The translations under genes and the position numbers were made by a program. Of a DNA stretch of 64,000 nucleotides, positions 1 to 12,055 are shown piece after piece. Under the pieces are notes generated by a model. That model saw only the letters and a list, made by a program, of their open reading frames with translations. It was not told the origin of the DNA and made no database searches. Source of the DNA: Salvia splendens (lineage: Eukaryota > Streptophyta > Magnoliopsida > Lamiales > Lamiaceae); contig NC_056035.1 of the NCBI RefSeq assembly GCF_004379255.2, forward strand, positions 37,824,773 through 37,888,772. Reading direction: 5' to 3'. Numbering within the stretch: the first letter of the stretch is position 1; each line of letters opens with the position of its first letter.

Positions 1-1642
1 ATACAAATTAATTAAGGCGAGTATAGACAGCCCCATTATAACATTAAAGTGGTGTTAGGTTTTACAGAGAAAATAATAGTGATATAATATATGATAAGCT
101 AAAATTAGATTTTTCTATGATTAAATTAGTTATAAAGGTGGAAATGAGATGGTTAATAAGCGAGAGTAAATTGAGTTTTTTTATCGTTTGATTTCATTTT
201 CTCATATGTTCAGTCATTATCAAGAGCGACCTGGCATCACTAAAATTCCGATTCATTTAAATAAATAACAAATTACCCTATACTATTTTTATTATATCTA
301 TTTAAAACTAATCTTTATAGGGAAATTCACCTTTCGTAGGTGGTAATTATAATGGTGGTTGGATATATTTATCCTCATGAATAGGGTTTTTCAATCCTAT
401 TCCTTCTTTCATAACGGCCGGCTAGGTAATTCGGATATAGGATTTCGGGTTTTACCAGATGTGACCCGATCCGAGACTCACCGAGTAATATATTAGGTTC
501 CCGATACCCATTAATGTGAGTCTCGGGTGGGTAACTCGGTCGGGAATCGAGTATTACCCTGACTGACTCGTCTCCCTCTCCCTGATTGCGTGTGGTTTTC
601 TTATCCTATTCCATGTATACCATTTTGTGCTGATGTTCCGACTTCAAAGATCGATGTTGTGTAATTTGTTATGATGAATCTCAAAATTATGTGACACACA
701 CCTTGTTCTTGAAAAGAATTTTACGGAGAGATTGATTTGCAAATATTTATGTAGGCCACTTTCAATAATGGATACCAACGCCAGCTATTTGTTGCAGAAC
801 AACTGCATTTGCTCCAGTAGAGAGATAATTTCTGCATTTGCTTATCTTAAAAATATGAAATTTTGAAAAAGAAATGCATTATTAATAAAAAAATAATATG
901 AAAAAAATTAATTAAAGTATTATTATTGAAAATAATTAAATTAAAGTATCTTAAAGTTTTTTTTACTAAAATAAAAATTGTAATTTTATGGGACATATTA
1001 AGATGAAAATAATTCATATTTGTAATAGAGGTGAGGGAATAAGAAATATAGTTAAAATAAAATAAAAAAGGGTTTTAGATATATGATATGGTTGGGTTAA
1101 GATATTAGCATAGAATGATCTGACACCTAGAATAATATTTGGTTTGGGTATCGATCGAGTAAAAGGTCGATCAATTTTTTTGGCATGGTACCTAATTTTT
1201 CGGATCGGGTAAGGGACATGATCTAACATGCCTAACTTTTAGTTGAAACATTGAAATTATATATAAAAAAAACGTTGCAATTCAATCCCAAGAAAGAATG
1301 GATTAATATTACACCCCGTACTACTTTATTTTACTTATACACCATGAACTAATTATCAAAAGTAAACATCAAAACTTGTAATTTTGGTGAAAGCTAGTTA
1401 AGCAAATTAAGAAACTTGTAATTTTGGTGATCGAATCAGAACTCATGCAGTTGTGAACTTAAAAGTATTTTATTAATCTTTTATTTTATAATTTTATTAT
1501 CTCTTTTACTTTATTTCAATGTAAATAGTCTGAAAATATGAAAGTCCACTTGTATCGTTAATAAAACTCATTTCTCCACCACACCCTTTAAATTATAGTA
1601 CTAAGATTTTGGTAAATCCTGATTACGATTTTAAATAAAATA
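1..1642. other. AT-rich intergenic DNA, no gene seen
   Basis: No open frame here resembles a known protein; the longest are short and AT-driven. Around 400-570 lies a GC-richer patch with inverted GAGACTCAC/GTGAGTCTC motifs and repeated gggta/cgggt words, and 1085-1220 has a similar patch. Both look like decayed transposon ends, but I cannot assign a family. Confidence 0.5.
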
Positions 1643-1893
1643 CTCCTTTCATCTCATAAAAATATGGGTAATGGATGTAGCACGGGAATTAAGACAAAAT
1701 TGATAAAGTAAAAAAGATAAACAAAATGGTATGGTAAAGTAAGAGAGAGGAGAAGAATGATAGTTAAAGTAGTGTTAGTGGACCGTGGATCCTAAATTAT
1801 TAAATTGATATAACTTTCTAAAAATAGAATGCACATATTTTTGTGAGACGACCGAAAATGGAAAGTGCACATATTTTTATGGGGCGGAGGAAG
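1643..1893. mobile_element. Stowaway-type MITE (251 bp)
   Basis: The ends are inverted copies: CTCCTTTCATCTCATAAAAA at the left and the reverse complement of TTTTTATGGGGCGGAGGAAG at the right. A TA dinucleotide flanks each side, as expected for Tc1/mariner-type insertion. The interior is non-coding and has the gtaaagtaagagaga filler that recurs in other Stowaway copies of this window. Confidence 0.75.
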
Positions 1894-2006
1894 TATTAAG
1901 TATGAGTTTTTAACAGTCGTATATAAAATGACATATTGATGATACTGATCAAAATAATTTTATTTTTATTAAAATAATAGAAAAAACATAAGAAAATAAA
2001 ATACTT

Positions 2007-2036
2007 ATTTTACTGAAATGAGATCATTTCAGTAAA
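2007..2036. repeat. 30-bp near-perfect palindrome
   Basis: TTTTACTGAAATGA is followed almost at once by its reverse complement TCATTTCAGTAAAA. It stands alone in AT-rich DNA with no gene nearby, so a role cannot be inferred. Confidence 0.6.
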
Positions 2037-2771
2037 AAAGACAAAATTTTATAAAGTTGAATAGTTGATAATCCAAATCTATTATTCTTAATAATAATAG
2101 GAGTACAAGTATATTTTAGCCAAAAGGGGCAAGCGGCACAGCGCCACCGAATCGATAACAGCCTCATTGTGCCGTTGTGCGACGTGTTCGATTCAATGCA
2201 TAGCCTAGGTTGCCATCAGTATCACCATCTACAGTGTTAAAATTTTCAATGAATTTTTTAAATTTTTGTTGAATTTAGCCAAAATTTAGGCGATAGTCAA
2301 GTAGATTGTGATATTGGATAACAATTTTCAACCAAAATAGGCCCAAAAATTCAACCAATATTTGAAATTAAATACCAAATTCGACAGCTTGAAGCTCAAA
2401 TTACCAAAATCAACAATGCGCCAATTTTAGCTAAACAAACTCGCAAATTATAAGACTCAAATTCCTTAATAAAGAATCAATGATACTTCATTTGGTCCAT
2501 AGTAATTGTCTCATAACTGGTCGGTGTAGGTTTTAATCAATTGTTTAACTTTGTTTATACTAATAATATTAAGAGTAATAATAATTTTAAGAGTAATGAG
2601 TTATTAAAATATAAGATTTACTTATCAAAAAGTAGTATTCCATCTGTGTCCGTATTAGCTATTTGTATTTATTTTTTAGACGTCTCCCTAAAATAAGTTA
2701 TTTTTTTAATTTTTTTTGACAAAAATATGAATATAGTTACTCTTTCTTCTAGTATCTCTTGTTTTAGGAGG

Positions 2772-2841
2772 TGGATCCCCTGTTGTGGTGGGAACACAGC
2801 AGGGGCTGCTTTGCCGTGAAACGGTGCCGTTTTTGTCTCAA
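2772..2841 (+). repeat. Inverted repeat copy A flanking the first MULE region
   Basis: About 70 bp containing GGATCCCCTG..GTGGTGGGAACA and GTGAAACGGTGCCGTTTTTG. A copy in the opposite orientation lies at 10228-10296, with only a handful of differences. Upstream of both copies is weaker similarity that starts with a Stowaway-like CTCCATCTGTCC word, so these may be two insertions of one small element or the ends of one large element. Confidence 0.6.
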
Positions 2842-3134
2842 CCTTTTACAAACTTTCCTCTATCCGATTTTAATAGCCGCAATAACTAATACACATAATG
2901 ATTCATAGTAATCATTTAATATGAGTTTATTTAAATGGTGATTAAGTAGGAGCTTATGAAAAATTTCAGAATTTCATTTGCGTTAGGTTCAATTAAATTT
3001 TATTTAACTATTAATGTAATGAATTAATGTAATAGGAGTATACGTAAATTATTATTTGAAATTATAGTTAGAGACTTGGAGCTTATCGGTTGCAACCGGA
3101 AGTCATCAATTCTACTCTAGTTATAGTTTATAAT

Positions 3135-4030
3135 TAGGGATGTCAATTGGGCTAACCCGCTCGGGTTCGGGCCAATCCATTCTGGTTGTCGGGCTATTTG
3201 GGAGCGGGTTATTCGGGTTGTGAATTTTTCGGGTTATAAATTTTCGGACCTAGCCCTAAATCTTCGGGTTTCGAGCTAACACATGGGCTATTCGGGTGTA
3301 AAGTGATCTTATGTGTTACTTTCCATCTAATCCAATATTCGAACTTATAAAAAAACAGATTGTCATAAATAGTAAAGTATTATCAAAGTAATCAAAAGAA
3401 AAAAATAATAGCAATTGAAAATTGAAACAAAATACATAAACATATTGTTAATTAGTAGCACACGTGAATCCGACACAATTAAATGGAAATCATGCATTTC
3501 AAAAGAGTTGAATGACATTCTTTTCTATACCAAAAAAATCAATTCTAAATAGTTGAAAAAGATAGTACTCCATAAATAAACTCCATGGAGTTGAATGACA
3601 TTCTTCTACATCAATAACTTTTGAAGCTTCAACTGGATGATTGTCTTCAAGAGGAAAAACGTAATGTGGCGTTTAATGTGAGTAAATATTAATAACATCT
3701 ATATTACATATAGCACTAACTTTCAATTTGAGGGAGAAGACATAATTACCATATATACTTCATATAAATGTTGCGTTTAATATTGTAATTACCATATATA
3801 CTTCATGTAAGTATATAACCCAAAATTTTAATTATATTTTTATTTTAAATGCTTAGCCCATGGGCTAACCCGCAACCCACCCGGGCCAGCCCGCATAACC
3901 CACCAATCCAAACGGGTCAGCCCATGTAGCCCTATTTTGTATTTGGGTTGCGATTTTCTGGCCCTAACCCTATGATTTTACCGAGTTATTCAGATCGACC
4001 CGCGGGTTTCGGGCTAAATTGACATCCCTA
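3135..4030. mobile_element. hAT-type nonautonomous element (896 bp)
   Basis: The element begins TAGGGATGTCAATT and ends with the reverse complement AATTGACATCCCTA. An exact 8-bp target-site duplication TTTATAAT sits at 3127-3134 and 4031-4038, which fits the hAT superfamily. Subterminal regions are rich in GGGTTCGGGC/CCCGCAACCC words, and the interior is AT-rich and non-coding. It shares its ends, but not much of its body, with the elements at 11308 and 29379. Confidence 0.85.
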
Positions 4031-4688
4031 TTTATAATAACTAAACGTTTATCAAATTCGTAAAGTCATTATATTTAAATTTATTAATCTCAATTATAAT
4101 ATACTATGTTACACTAAATAATTTTTTAAAAAATAATTGAAAGTCCCTTTGTATTATTTAAAAGGGTTTTTGGAACAAAAAACTTTCCCCGAATTCTGAT
4201 TTTTCCCATGAACTATGAGATTGGTTTTAAAACCAAAAACTTTCAGGTCGTTAGGTTTTTCCCAACTCGGCCCGAATAACACATTTCAGGTACAGAATTT
4301 GTCCAACGTGGATAGCCGAAAAAATGACATGGACGCTGGATTTAGGACCCTTAAACGACGTCGTTTTACGCTCAATGACATTTAAAACATTACCCAACTA
4401 TCCTAAACCCTAAAATCGAGCGTGGATAGCCAAGAATTCAGTGGGAATCGTTCATCCTCTGACTTCAAAATAAGCCATGTTCGTTCATCCTCTCACTTAG
4501 AAATCAGGCGTCTTCGCTCCATCTCAAGTAGGTAGGCGAATCAATTTTCTGAGTTTTTGAGTTTTTGGGTGTTTACTTTCTATCTTCAGAATCAGGCATC
4601 TTCGTTCCATCTCAGGTAGGCGAATTCAAATGTCGTGTTCATCTTTAGACAGAATAATTCACTTTCTAGCGTGCAAGTCGAAATTCAA

Positions 4689-5228
4689 ATGTCGTGTTCT
4701 TCACAAAACTCAAGCTTCAACGACGGTTGGCCTGAAGGTGAAATCGTAATCTGTAACCATGGAGTTCGGTCTGAGATTGGAACGTCGAGGACTGATAGTA
4801 ATCCGGGAAGACGATTTTATCATTGTCCGTCTTGGAAGGTATTTGCTGCTCGTCCAAGTAACCTTCTATAATCAGCAGTATGGAGTGAACAATGAAATTT
4901 TGTATTAATTTTGTAGCATGATGACTGCAAATTCTTTCGATGGATTGAACCGATGTCTCCCCTAAGCCGGGAAATTCTACTTCAAAGGACGCGGAAAGAA
5001 AAAGACGAGTTTGAAGAAAGATGGAGATGTGCACACTTGAAGGCGATTTCTCTGGAAGAGAAATTGAAGGCGAAGATTGAAGAGTTCAATGCTAAGCTTG
5101 AGGAGTGTAATGCTAAGATTGAAAATTGTGAAACTCTGAAATCGATGATTGAAGATTTCGGAAGGACCACTATAAAGTTGAAGCTCGTGATCTTCCTTTT
5201 GTGTGTTGTAATATTTGTCATCATGTAG
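4689..5228 (+). CDS. GRF-type zinc-finger, coiled-coil, membrane-anchored protein carried by a MULE (2 exons, 153 aa)
   Basis: Exon 1 is 4689-4838 and exon 2 is 4917-5228; the intron has GT..TTGTAG borders and joins in phase 0. Residues ~16-65 form a GRF zinc finger: ICNHG, then TSRTDSNPGRRFYHCP, then DCKFFRWIE across the splice, giving a Cys-x-His..Cys..Cys ligand set. Residues ~75-125 are a charged coiled coil (KIEEFNAKLEECNAKIENCE), and the last ~20 residues are a hydrophobic membrane segment ending in ICVM-type residues. GRF fingers bind single-stranded nucleic acid in other proteins, and small GRF proteins of this layout are common in plant genomes. The frame is open throughout, unlike the transposase. 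An alternative in-frame ATG lies at 4635; I chose 4689 because the peptide before it has no family character. The function for the element is unknown. Confidence 0.7.
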
Positions 5229-5526
5229 TAACTCCATTATGTAGCTTTTGATGGTAGATTTGAACCCTTTTGGATGCTATTATGTATCTTTTGAAACAAG
5301 ACACGAGTAATAGAACAAGAGTAATAATCAAAGTAGATAGAAGACAATTGTTTCCAAAACACATCCAGAGTGTTTCCAAAAGACACATCCAAAGTTTGAT
5401 GGCAAAAAAACCAAAGTGTAGTTAGGGTTCAAACTGTTTCCAAAGTGTTTCCAAACTGAGCTATAGCAAAAAACCATCACCGAGAATATAGTTTGATGGC
5501 AAAAAAGGCTCAGATACACCAATCAA

Positions 5527-8500
5527 CTACTGGCGTGCTTGCTGTGGGCGGCGACCTGTTGCTGCTGGGGGTGGGCGGCGACCTGCTGCTGCTGCTAGTG
5601 GTGGGCGAGGTGCTGCTGCTGCTGCTGGTGGTGGGCGAGGTGCTGCTACTGCTGCTACTGCTGGTGGTGGGCGAGGTGCTGCTTGCTGTGGGCCGACTTG
5701 TGGTGCCACCTTGCGAGGACGACCTGGTTTACCCAAATAAGAACAAGTTCACAAAGTATTAAGGGTCACCAACTGTAAGTTTTGTGTAGCAAGAATATTT
5801 TCAAAGTAAGTAAAGTTAGCAACCTTCTCCTTTGGTGACTTTGCAACTGGATTATTTTTGCATGATCTAGTATTGTGCCCCAGCTGAAAGCATATGTGAC
5901 AAGTCATCACACAGATCTTGTGAAGCTTGTGTGGCTTAGATGGATCCTTCTCAAATGGGTCTCTCTTCCTCAATTTCTTTGGTCTCCCAGGCATCTTCTT
6001 AGCCGGAGGTGGCATGATTTTGTATCCTTCTGCCTCAGGCCACATATTCTTACCATTCAAAGGTGGAATGCCAAAGCTATGAGCCAACTTGTACTTCTCT
6101 ATAGTATAGTACTCACTGACATATGATTCAACATTCTCGTTCAAGAATGTAATCACTGAACAAACATGAATGCAAGGGATTCCCGTAATATCCCAGCACA
6201 AGACCTTTTGGATGGTGTAACCACAAATCTGTGTTCTTGAAATGTCACCTCAAACAGACCCCCTAAAGCAGGTGTTGTGATACAATAACGACTCCTATAC
6301 ATCACATCCTCCAATTTTTTCCTTATCCTCGGACACAATACATCATGACTGTCACGCGCCTCATGCATTTTCCTATAACATTTCTCCACAAAAAAGATCT
6401 AATGTCCTCTAACATGCTTAGCCCTTGCATCAACAATGTATACATTAAAGCTGTCACACACATTGTTCAAGATAGAATCACATTTCTGAATGGGAGCAAT
6501 GAAAGCCTTACATAATCTGGTCACATTTCTGGTCATTAGAAGAGCAAATGCATCAGGAATTTCCTTCTCAAATTCATTGCATGTAGCCTGGTATTCCTCA
6601 ACACATGTGCTCCTAACCACTCCCCAGAAAAGACTCTTCAGTGTTGGGGCCATGTGAGACTTCTTTAAATTTGAATACACATGCCTTGCACAATTTCTAT
6701 GCTCGGCCAAAGGAATAAATTCCTTAACAGCATTGTCCAAGCCCTGAAATTAACAAACTTTGTTAATGGTGTTTAAATTTGTAAGATTCATAGTGTTTGG
6801 CCTAATAAGTACCTTTTGCTGGTCACTGATTATGGTGATTCCAACACCATTTCCCAAATCCAAATCTTCAGCAAGAATGCCCAGGAACCATTTCCAGTTG
6901 ACTTCATTTTCAGCCTGAACAACCGCCCACACAATTGGGAACATTTGATTGTCCCCATCACTTCCAACAGCGGTCAGTATAGCACCTCCTAAGTAAGTCT
7001 TCAGAAATTCACCATCTAACCATATTACTCTTCTGCAGCCCAACATAAAACCCTTTCTCAACCCACTGAACCCAATGTAAATATCCTTGAACACAGACCG
7101 AATGCCAACATCAATCTCAAATCTTCCTTCTTTATCTACCCTCATTAAGTCAAGAACATAACTCCTAAGCTTTGCATAATGCTCTTCCACCGATCCTGTC
7201 AGCAACTCAATAATCTTCCTCTTAGCATTGTACAACTTCCACTTTGATGCATCATGTGCAAACCTCTGAACCAAGTCTGCCCTGAGCTCCTTCACAGTTG
7301 TGTCAGGCTTAAACCTAAACACGTTCAAATACCACCTTGCAATCCAATTTGCTGAAACTATCTTATTTCTCATGTTTCTAGAGCAAGTATGTTCATACTC
7401 CACTCTTGATAGTAGAAATGCACCAACAGTGCTATTGAAACTCCCATAGCACCTCCACTTGCACGGTTTCTTACATTTAGCTTCCACTTGGGTCTTACTG
7501 GCCCATTTATAGCGTATTTCCCAACCATTTTCAATAGCATTATTGGTCAAGGCATCCCTAACTTGGAATCCATCCAGAAATCTCATCCCAGGTATAACTT
7601 TCAATGTCTTGTGGTCACACCTAGGATCATACACACGCCTCCGATGTCTTTCTCTGATCCTTGAATGATCATCATCCTCATCAGTGGAATCAAAGACAAA
7701 ATCCCCATCAGAATCTACATAATCTGAATCACCACATCCATCTGTAGTTTTGTTGCCTCCGGCACTTGGAACAATACCATTAAAGAGATCATCAGTTATG
7801 ACCCTCAAATTTGATTTCTTAAATTTTTCTCTTGACTGGATATATTCATCATCATCTGAGATAAATCCATCCAAACTGGAGTAATCTGTGTCTTCTTCTC
7901 TATCAGTAGATGGAATGTAGCTCCCATCATCAAACTCATCCCATTCATCATACTCTTTATCCCATCTTCCTCTCCCTTCCCCAAGCCAGGCCCCTCTTCC
8001 TCTCCATTCTCCATGTCAGGCCCATCATCCTCTCCCTCAGACTCATCCTGTCCCTAAGAATCATCCTCATCACCTCCATCATAGTCTCCACCAGCCTCAT
8101 CTATTTCTTCGGGGAAAAATCCATCAGCTTCTTTTCCTCCAACACTGCCCTCAGCTTCTTCAACTTGTGGTTTACCAAGCTCTCCACCAACAACATACAC
8201 ATGCAGTACACATATTCTTAATTGAAGATATGACAGCATGCCCATGGCATCCTTGTCATCCTTTATGTCTAACATTTTCATACTCTTTGGCACCTTAAAT
8301 GCAACCCTACTCCACTTAGCATAACCCAACTGCTTAATCTCATCAATCAAATCGAAAAAACCAAATTTTTCTGCATCAAAGTGGGATTTTTGTGTTTCAT
8401 CTCCACCAATATATACCTCCAACGATCCATCTTGCACCAGATTTCCACCATGACGGAATTGTATACTAAAATCATCCCTGCAAAGAGGCAAAATCACCAA
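5527..8500 (-). pseudogene. MuDR-type MULE transposase, frameshifted
   Basis: Reading on the minus strand: a PB1-like N-terminal domain near 8500-8160 (FSIQFRHGG..), an acidic linker, the MuDR DNA-binding region near 7600-7390 (IPGMRFLDGFQVRDALTNNA), and the MULE DDE core (IWLDGEFLKTYLGG; TIISDQQK). After an intron at 6812-6744 the sequence continues GLDNAVKEF and HRNCARHVYSNLKK. A SWIM finger (CWDITGIPCIH, near 6200), a CX2CX4HX4C zinc knuckle (CHICFQLGHNTRSC) and an AT-hook (GRPRK) with a Pro/Ala-rich tail coded by CTG-type repeats follow. Two frameshifts break it: near 6405, where AKH should run into LEDIRS, and near 6212, just before the SWIM motif. The 5' exon and the joint near 7880-8060 are uncertain. 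Confidence 0.8.
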
Positions 8501-9006
8501 AGTCAATGCTAGACAATATATATTCATTTCCAACTGCACAAAATCAGAACAATATTTGTACAGCGCACAACCCAAAACCCTAGACAACCCAAATGCACAA
8601 AAAAACCCTAGATAACAACCCAAATGCACAAAAAGCCCTAGATAAAACCCTAACGCACAAAAACTAGACAAAAAATCCTAAAGAAATTATTTTTTTGTCG
8701 TGTTTTAAAAAGAAACACTGTATAAAACCCTACACAATAAATTCTGGTCACATGCTCACCAAGTGGGGACTGAGACATCCGACAAACACAGAATAATTTC
8801 AATTGTTTAAAGGAAAGTGGGGACATTGTCGAAAAGACCCCACCTGTGCGACATGCCGACAATCGGGACCACACGAGTAAAAAAACCCGACCAACTTTCA
8901 TCTACTTCAAGAATCCACGATTAACGCGGAAATCACCACTCCCCGCGCACACCTTCCTCGTGAATCGAATAATCGGACCTTTGGCGGACGAAAATCCCCA
9001 AATATG

Positions 9007-9076
9007 CGAGAAGAAGAAGAAGAAGAAGAAGAAGAAGAAGAAGAAGAAGAAGAAGAAGAAGAAGAAGAAGAAGAAG
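9007..9076 (+). repeat. (GAA)n microsatellite
   Basis: About 22 uninterrupted GAA units, between the transposase 5' region and the right TIR of the first MULE. The long poly-Lys frame it creates is not a gene. Confidence 0.95.
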
Positions 9077-9436
9077 CCTTAACTTTATGTTTGTCGGTTT
9101 TTTAGGAATTTGTTTAAGTGTTGGGTGTGTGAATTGTTTTAAGTATTGGGTGTGTGAATAAAAGTTGTGTTTTGTTTAAATAAAAGTTGTCATTTGCAAA
9201 AAATAACAATTGTAACTGTATGTAGTATTCTGCCAAATAAGATCCAAGTAATCACTTTTAATGACAAATACGATTAAAATTGACACGTAGACACCCGGGT
9301 TTGGCCGTTGACCCGTCGGGGAATAAACCTAACGGCCTGAAAGTTTTTGGTTTTAAAAACCAATCTCATAGTTCATTGGAAAAACCGGAATTCGGAGAAA
9401 GTTTTTTGTTTTAAAAGCCAAAAATCCTATTTTAAA

Positions 9437-10227
9437 TTATTTCTAGTATAATATTAGTATATTATAATTGGGATTTAATAATTTAAAGAATACTTATCAT
9501 TTATATTAGTATATTTTTTGTTGACTTCTTATTGTTGATCTCATAAATAAAATTGAAATATGAATTATAATTTTCAATTTTTTCTTAGTTGTCTCACAAT
9601 GACATAAACTAATTTGTCAAAATCAAATATAATAAGATAACATTACGTTGTGTTTTGATAAAATAATGTCATTATATATTTGGAGTGTTAATTAAAATAT
9701 GTTGATATAAAAAAATGATGTGGTTATATTTAGTTTCAAATTTCACCATCATGGGACGATTGAAAAATTGAAATGTTATATTCTAGTTTCAAATTTATTC
9801 TAGTTTCAAATTTATGGAAATAGCCAAAATTCAATGAAAATTTTTTAATACTAACAATGAAATTTGAAAATAAAATGAGTTTTCAAATTTGATCGTATAT
9901 TCAAAAACAAATTAAACATGCAATTAATACTCCCTATTGCAAATTGCAATCAATAGCTCTATTTATGATTTTTAGTAGTAATAATCTATTGATATTACAT
10001 TAATAATATGATAATAATACCAGTTAACATAATTTCAATAATTAAATTTTAATTACTAAAAGTTAATATTCAACAAATTATTACTATTACTCATATAAGT
10101 CACTATTCAACCAAATTAATAAATAATATGATTTCATGAACGGTAGTATAAATCATTGATCAAATAAGCTTAATTAAAAAATTAAAGAAATGAAGTAACC
10201 GAATCAAATAGTCAAACTTTGTCTAAG
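9437..10227. other. AT-rich intergenic DNA, no gene seen
   Basis: Simple AT-rich sequence with repeated aatttgaaaa and ctagtttcaaatt words. No coding frame, no recognisable element ends. Confidence 0.5.
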
Positions 10228-10296
10228 TTGATACAAAAACGGCACCGTTTCACGGCACAGCAGCCCCGGCCATGTTCCCACCACAGCAGGGGATCC
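10228..10296 (-). repeat. Inverted repeat copy B
   Basis: Reverse-complement partner of the repeat at 2772-2841 (ACGGCACCGTTTCACGGCAC, then TTCCCACCACAGCAGGGGAT). It is followed outward by sequence that ends in a Stowaway-like GGACGAAATGAGTA word near 10425-10440. Confidence 0.6.
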
Positions 10297-10527
10297 ATTC
10301 CGCTTATTTTATTCTCCATTTACTTATCTATTTTATTATTTGTGCTACTTTATTTTCTTTAACAAAACTATTTATACATGATTCTCTTAAATCTCGTGTC
10401 CAAAATAAATATTTTACTTATGACTGGACGAAATGAGTACAAGTGAAATAAGACAATTAATAGGGACCAGACAAAAATGTAAAATAAGATAATTAATATG
10501 GATTGTATGGATCAGAGTAATATATTA

Positions 10528-10762
10528 CTCCCCCTGTCCACGAAAAATAGTCTCACTTTGCTATTTAGGATGTCCATTAAAAATAGTGTCATTTCAAAAA
10601 TAGAAACTTCCTTTCATACTTTATACACTTTTTCTCCCCTCTCTCACTTTTTCTTCTCTCTCCTACTTTATCTAATTTTTCTCTCATCTTTCTTACTTTA
10701 TCAATTTCTCATTAAAACTCGTATCATCCACAAATGAGACTATTTTTCGTGGACGGAGGGAG
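10528..10762. mobile_element. Stowaway MITE (235 bp)
   Basis: Left end CTCCCCCTGTCCACGAAAAA, right end TTTTTCGTGGACGGAGGGAG, exact inverted repeats except two bases. TA flanks both ends. Non-coding interior. Confidence 0.9.
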
Positions 10763-10915
10763 TATGGCTGAAACAAAATGTAACTATTATTAAAGCTGCT
10801 AAATATGATGGGCCAAAACTGTTCGGGTCGAAAGAGCCCTTTTCTTATGGGCATCATAATTGTAGCTCGAAATATGATGGGCCGGACTGTATTGGATCTA
10901 TTTTGACATCTTTAA

Positions 10916-11288
10916 GAGCATCTCCAATGGCGGACGTCCGGTCGGGCATCCGCGACGGGCAACCGGGACGTCCACCATTGTAACGAAGGCACTCGGATAC
11001 GGATGTCCCGTATGGACGTCGCATGTCCTCGGACGTCCGGGCGACGGGCGGGCGGACGTCCGCCATTGTGGCATGGGTCGGACGTCCGGGTCGGACGTCC
11101 GGTATTTATTGTGATTAAATAATTGTGATTTTTTTAATTGCGGGAAGTCCTAGTGGGAAGGACGGATTGTGCAGGGGAAGTCCTAGTGACATGGTAGTGG
11201 GATGGGAAGTCCTAGTGACGTGGCAGGAGGTGTTTTTGGGAAGTCCTAGTGGATGTCCGAGTGGGACATCCGTGCATTGGAGATGCTC
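10916..11288. mobile_element. Tourist/Harbinger-type MITE (373 bp) with internal repeats
   Basis: Ends GAGCATCTCCAATGG and CATTGGAGATGCTC are inverted repeats, and TAA flanks both sides (10913-10915, 11289-11291), the Harbinger target site. The left half is GC-rich and built of GGACGTCC palindromes. The right half has four copies of GGGAAGTCCTAGTG within ~110 bp. The same TIR start (GAGCATCTCCAAT) bounds the ORF1-bearing Harbinger element at 51486. Confidence 0.88.
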
Positions 11289-11307
11289 TAATCCCAAAGA
11301 TTATAAC

Positions 11308-12047
11308 TAGGGATGTCAATGCAGCCCGCAACCCGTGGGCTGACCCGAATAACCCGCCAAATTTATAGGGTTAGGGTTGAAAATTTCTAGCCCGATAAAA
11401 TTACAACCCGATTAGCCCGCACCCGATTAACCCGCAACCCGTTAGGGTCAGGCCCGAAAACCCGATGGGCTGGCCCGAAAACCCGATAAAATTTCTATTG
11501 TTCTATTTGTTTGACTCCGAATTGGACAATTTCATTGATTATTTTTATAATATAGATAACTAAAAAAATAACATTTAATTTTATATTAAACATATAAATT
11601 ATATATTAAATTTTTATTAATATAATAATAAATAAATAAATTAGAAACTTATAATTCATTAATAAATATTTAAATTTATAAACATGTTTTAAAACATGCT
11701 TTAAAATATTTAAATTTATGTTTTATTTTACACAAATCTCAAATATTAGTATTTGATCATGTTTGTGTTTGAGTTTAAGTATAAATCTCAAATTTATCAT
11801 AACTAAATATTTATATTTTATAAATATAACTAAATTTTGTCATTATTTATTGGATTAATCGCATGTTAATTTTATCGGTAGCGACCCGATTAACCCGATG
11901 GGCCAGCCCGAAACCCGAGCGTTTAGGGTTAGGGTTAAACTTTTATAACCCGAAAAAATCTCAACCCGATTAGCCCGCACCCGATTGACCCGCAACCCGA
12001 GTAGGGTTGGTCCGAAACCCGGTGGGCCAGCCCGATTGACATCCCTA
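11308..12047. mobile_element. hAT-type nonautonomous element (740 bp)
   Basis: Begins TAGGGATGTCAAT and ends ATTGACATCCCTA. An exact 8-bp duplication ATTATAAC flanks it (11300-11307, 12048-12055). Subterminal CCCGATTAACCCGCAACCCG-type words occur at both ends, and the interior is AT-rich. Its body matches the copy at 29379-30088. Confidence 0.88.
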
Positions 12048-12055
12048 ATTATAAC

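Larger units (their letters stand above)
1894..3126. other. Intergenic DNA, no gene seen
   Basis: Apart from the palindrome at 2007 and the inverted-repeat copy at 2772, this stretch is AT-rich and non-coding. A GC-richer patch at 2118-2225 (ggcacagcgcc, gtgccgttgtgcgacg) has no coding frame of note. A Stowaway-like end starts near 2634. Confidence 0.45.
4164..9427. mobile_element. MULE (Mutator-like element) with two convergent genes, 5.26 kb
   Basis: Long terminal inverted repeats occupy about 4164-4264 and 9319-9427. Both read inward from GG(G/A)TTTTTGG through CATGAACTATGAGATTGGTT-like sequence to GGTCGTTAGG-like sequence. The flanks TATTTAAAA (4155-4163) and TATTTTAAA (9428-9436) are a 9-bp target-site duplication with one difference, as expected for Mutator. 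Inside are a GRF-zinc-finger gene on the plus strand and a MuDR-type transposase on the minus strand, transcribed toward each other as in maize MuDR. The transposase is frameshifted, so this copy is probably no longer autonomous. Confidence 0.9.

Noticed and set aside
5493..5762. Leu/Val-rich open frame on the plus strand
   Set aside because: It is the complement of the Pro/Ala-rich CTG-repeat tail of the minus-strand MULE transposase.
8846..9082. Open frame ending in a long poly-Lys run
   Set aside because: Produced by the (GAA)n microsatellite; no conserved domain.
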